Shown piece after piece: positions 62,712 through 64,000 of a stretch of 64,000 bases of DNA. The stretch lies in contig NZ_CP062163.1 of NCBI RefSeq assembly GCF_014844095.1, positions 5,055,501 through 5,119,500 of the forward strand, written 5' to 3'. A program made the translations under genes and the position numbers. The stretch is from Brevibacillus sp. JNUCC-41. GTDB lineage: Bacteria > Bacillota > Bacilli > Bacillales > DSM-1321. Every line of letters begins with the position of its first letter. Position 1 is the stretch's first letter. The notes below the pieces were generated by a model, which saw only the letters and a list, made by a program, of their open reading frames with translations, had not been told where the DNA came from and made no database searches.

Positions 62712-62999
62712 AAGCAGCCCCTGTTCTTTTGCAAAAGATACCGCTGCACTACGCGTTTCAATGCCGTTTTGTTTTAAGTTTTCCAAAAAGGAGATATAAA
62801 AGCTGCCATCAAAGTTCTTTTGTACCTTCAATGTCAATTCTATTGCTGCATTGACTAAAATATCACTCGCATCCGTGTACCGCTTACCAAAATAAATAAA
62901 ACCAATAGCGTCATTACCAAAAGTGAATCCTTTACCCTCTAAAAAACTAACATACTCTTCAGTTGATTTCGCCACTTCTGCATCCACTCCATACTTCAT
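62706..62999 (-). CDS. Small conserved protein (probably DUF6123)
   Basis: A 97-residue soluble protein (YVSFLEGKGFTFGNDAIGFIY, FDGSFYISFLENLKQNGIE). It resembles a short Bacillus protein encoded beside ypcP and placed in DUF6123, though I am not certain of the number. ATG at 62999 with a weak AAGG site. No function is known. Confidence 0.65.
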   Translation of the reverse strand: MKYGVDAEVAKSTEEYVSFLEGKGFTFGNDAIGFIYFGKRYTDASDILVNAAIELTLKVQKNFDGSFYISFLENLKQNGIETRSAAVSFAKEQGLLK

Positions 63000-63073
63000 G
63001 CCTTATTTTCATCTTACCGTATATCAAAGATTTTGACTATCCATTTTTCGACAAAAAAATCACCGTACAAAAT

Positions 63074-63097
63074 AAAAGAGCTCCCATTGGAAGCTCC
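63074..63097 (-). terminator. Terminator of the ypcP gene
   Basis: Minus-strand stem GAGCTTCC / GGGAGCTC with an AAT loop, followed by TTTTATTTTG, just after the stop at 63108. Confidence 0.72.
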
Positions 63098-63107
63098 GCT
63101 TATTGTA

Positions 63108-63989
63108 TTAAATCATTCGCAGTAAAGCCCTGAATTCATGATCCCTAGCCAGATCTTTGACCTTCTCGCGATCATACTGATAGACCGCATCGTCCAAAGA
63201 ACATGAAATTGGTACATCACATTTTATTTCTGCTAGCTTTCTGGATAAATGAAGCATATCGACGGCGGATTCAATTTTAGCTCGTTGCCCGTTCGTCAAT
63301 GAAGCAACATTTTCAAGAATCCCTTCGATACTTTGATACTGGATCAATAATTTCAACGCTGTCTTCTCACCTATTCCTTTAACTCCGGGATAGTTATCAG
63401 CTGTATCACCCATTAAAGCTTTTAAATCGATCATTTGTCTTGGTGTGATCCCTTTCCATTCAAAAAAGCTATCGGGATTATGAACTTCATAATTACCATA
63501 TCCTTTTTTTAACAATAGCACGGAAATGTTTTCTTCTATTAACTGAAGCATATCTTGATCACCAGTCAATATACCCACCCGGCTATGTTGGGCAGATGCC
63601 TTGGCAATTGTCCCGATACAGTCATCCGCCTCATATCCAGAGAGCCCTATGTTAGGGATATCAAATGCTTCAACCGCTTTTTTCGCTAGGTCGAATTGAG
63701 GGATCATTTCGACTGGAGCTTCTGATCGATTAGCCTTGTATCCATCAAATAATTCATTTCTGAAAGTCTTGCTGCCCATATCCCAACACACTGCGACATG
63801 ACTAGGTGAAAAGTGATCCACCGCCGTCAGCATATGCTTCAAAAAACCTTGAACGGCATTAGTCGGGATGCCTTTTGAGTTAATCATGAATTGACCAGTA
63901 ACTGCCGTTGCATAAAAAGCTCTAAATAAAAGCGCCATCCCATCGACAAGCATAAAGGAAGGATGCTGCTCGTTTTCTTTCATTAACAC
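63108..63989 (-). CDS. ypcP: 5'-3' exonuclease (YpcP-like, PolA N-terminal domain homologue)
   Basis: A 293-residue FEN-type nuclease without a polymerase domain, removing RNA primers and flaps from DNA. Metal-site residues: MLVDGMALLFRAFYA (~14), VCWDMGSKTFRNELFDGYKANR (parts VCWDMGS and FDGYKANR), GYEADDCIGTIA (~115), LTGDQDMLQL (~140) and LMGDTADNYPGVKGIGEKTA (~190, helix-hairpin-helix). I chose the GTG at 63989, 7 nt after GAGG; an ATG at 63983 is also possible. It is the first gene visible at this edge on the minus strand. Confidence 0.93.
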   Translation of the reverse strand: MLMKENEQHPSFMLVDGMALLFRAFYATAVTGQFMINSKGIPTNAVQGFLKHMLTAVDHFSPSHVAVCWDMGSKTFRNELFDGYKANRSEAPVEMIPQFDLAKKAVEAFDIPNIGLSGYEADDCIGTIAKASAQHSRVGILTGDQDMLQLIEENISVLLLKKGYGNYEVHNPDSFFEWKGITPRQMIDLKALMGDTADNYPGVKGIGEKTALKLLIQYQSIEGILENVASLTNGQRAKIESAVDMLHLSRKLAEIKCDVPISCSLDDAVYQYDREKVKDLARDHEFRALLRMI

Positions 63990-64000
63990 ATTATCACCTC

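Noticed and set aside
1..64000. CRISPR arrays, prophage genes, tRNA or rRNA genes
   Set aside because: No regularly spaced repeats, no phage structural genes and no tRNA or rRNA sequence were recognised in the window.

Overview
The window looks like a chromosomal segment of a Bacillaceae bacterium, most likely Peribacillus or a related Bacillus. It has low G+C, strong AGGAGG ribosome sites with many TTG and GTG starts, a proBA operon behind a T-box, an NsrR/Hmp pair, and a ypdQ-ypeP-ypeQ-ypcP gene set at the right end. Only the last ~10 kb is core chromosome. The rest is dense accessory catabolism for amino acids, guanidino compounds and methylated amines.

Layout. 1-1.9 kb: the start of an iron alcohol dehydrogenase with a sigma-54 promoter and its enhancer-binding protein (EBP). 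2.2-2.6 kb: decayed IS1182-type element. 2.6-8.5 kb: a sigma-54-dependent minus-strand operon for oxidative N-demethylation (DUF3445 haem protein, DmmA-like subunit, flavin/2Fe-2S reductase, NCS1 permease, aldehyde dehydrogenase), with its own EBP at 8.6-10.4 kb. 11.2-13.5 kb: dimethylargininase plus RocE-type permease. 13.9-20.1 kb: IclR-controlled operon (arginine-deiminase-like enzyme, RocB-type peptidase, YfcC-type carrier, M20 amidohydrolase). 20.2-25.4 kb: glutamate dehydrogenase operon, PuuP-type permease and agmatinase-type ureohydrolase, each behind a sigma-54 promoter. 25.5-28.0 kb: two secreted M14 carboxypeptidases. 28.5-34.6 kb: genes controlled by an FCD-type GntR regulator (hydroxyacid dehydrogenase, saccharopine-dehydrogenase-like enzyme, MFS carrier). 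34.6-39.5 kb: mobile DNA and decay (IS21 istA remnant, an intact IS1182-type element between 27-bp hairpin direct repeats). 39.5-41.3 kb: small envelope proteins. 41.4-53.5 kb: a second large catabolic cluster (Rieske oxygenase, aldehyde dehydrogenase, permease, amino-acid dehydrogenase, thiamine-diphosphate enzyme, Na+/solute symporter, hydroxyacid dehydrogenase) with a PrpR-type EBP and a sigma-54 promoter. 54.1-64 kb: stress protein, proBA, hmp/nsrR, HD-GYP protein, RNase H-like proteins and ypcP.

How the parts fit. Dimethylargininase would release citrulline and dimethylamine. Dimethylamine is the known substrate of the Dmm-type N-demethylase encoded ~5 kb away, so the left third may form one methylarginine-to-methylamine route (inference). 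Ureohydrolase, deiminase, RocB-like peptidase and glutamate dehydrogenase would handle related guanidino compounds and deliver carbon to 2-oxoglutarate. The 41-51 kb cluster has the parts for amino acid to 2-oxo acid to aldehyde to acid. Six good -24/-12 promoters and three EBPs make sigma-54 the main control theme.
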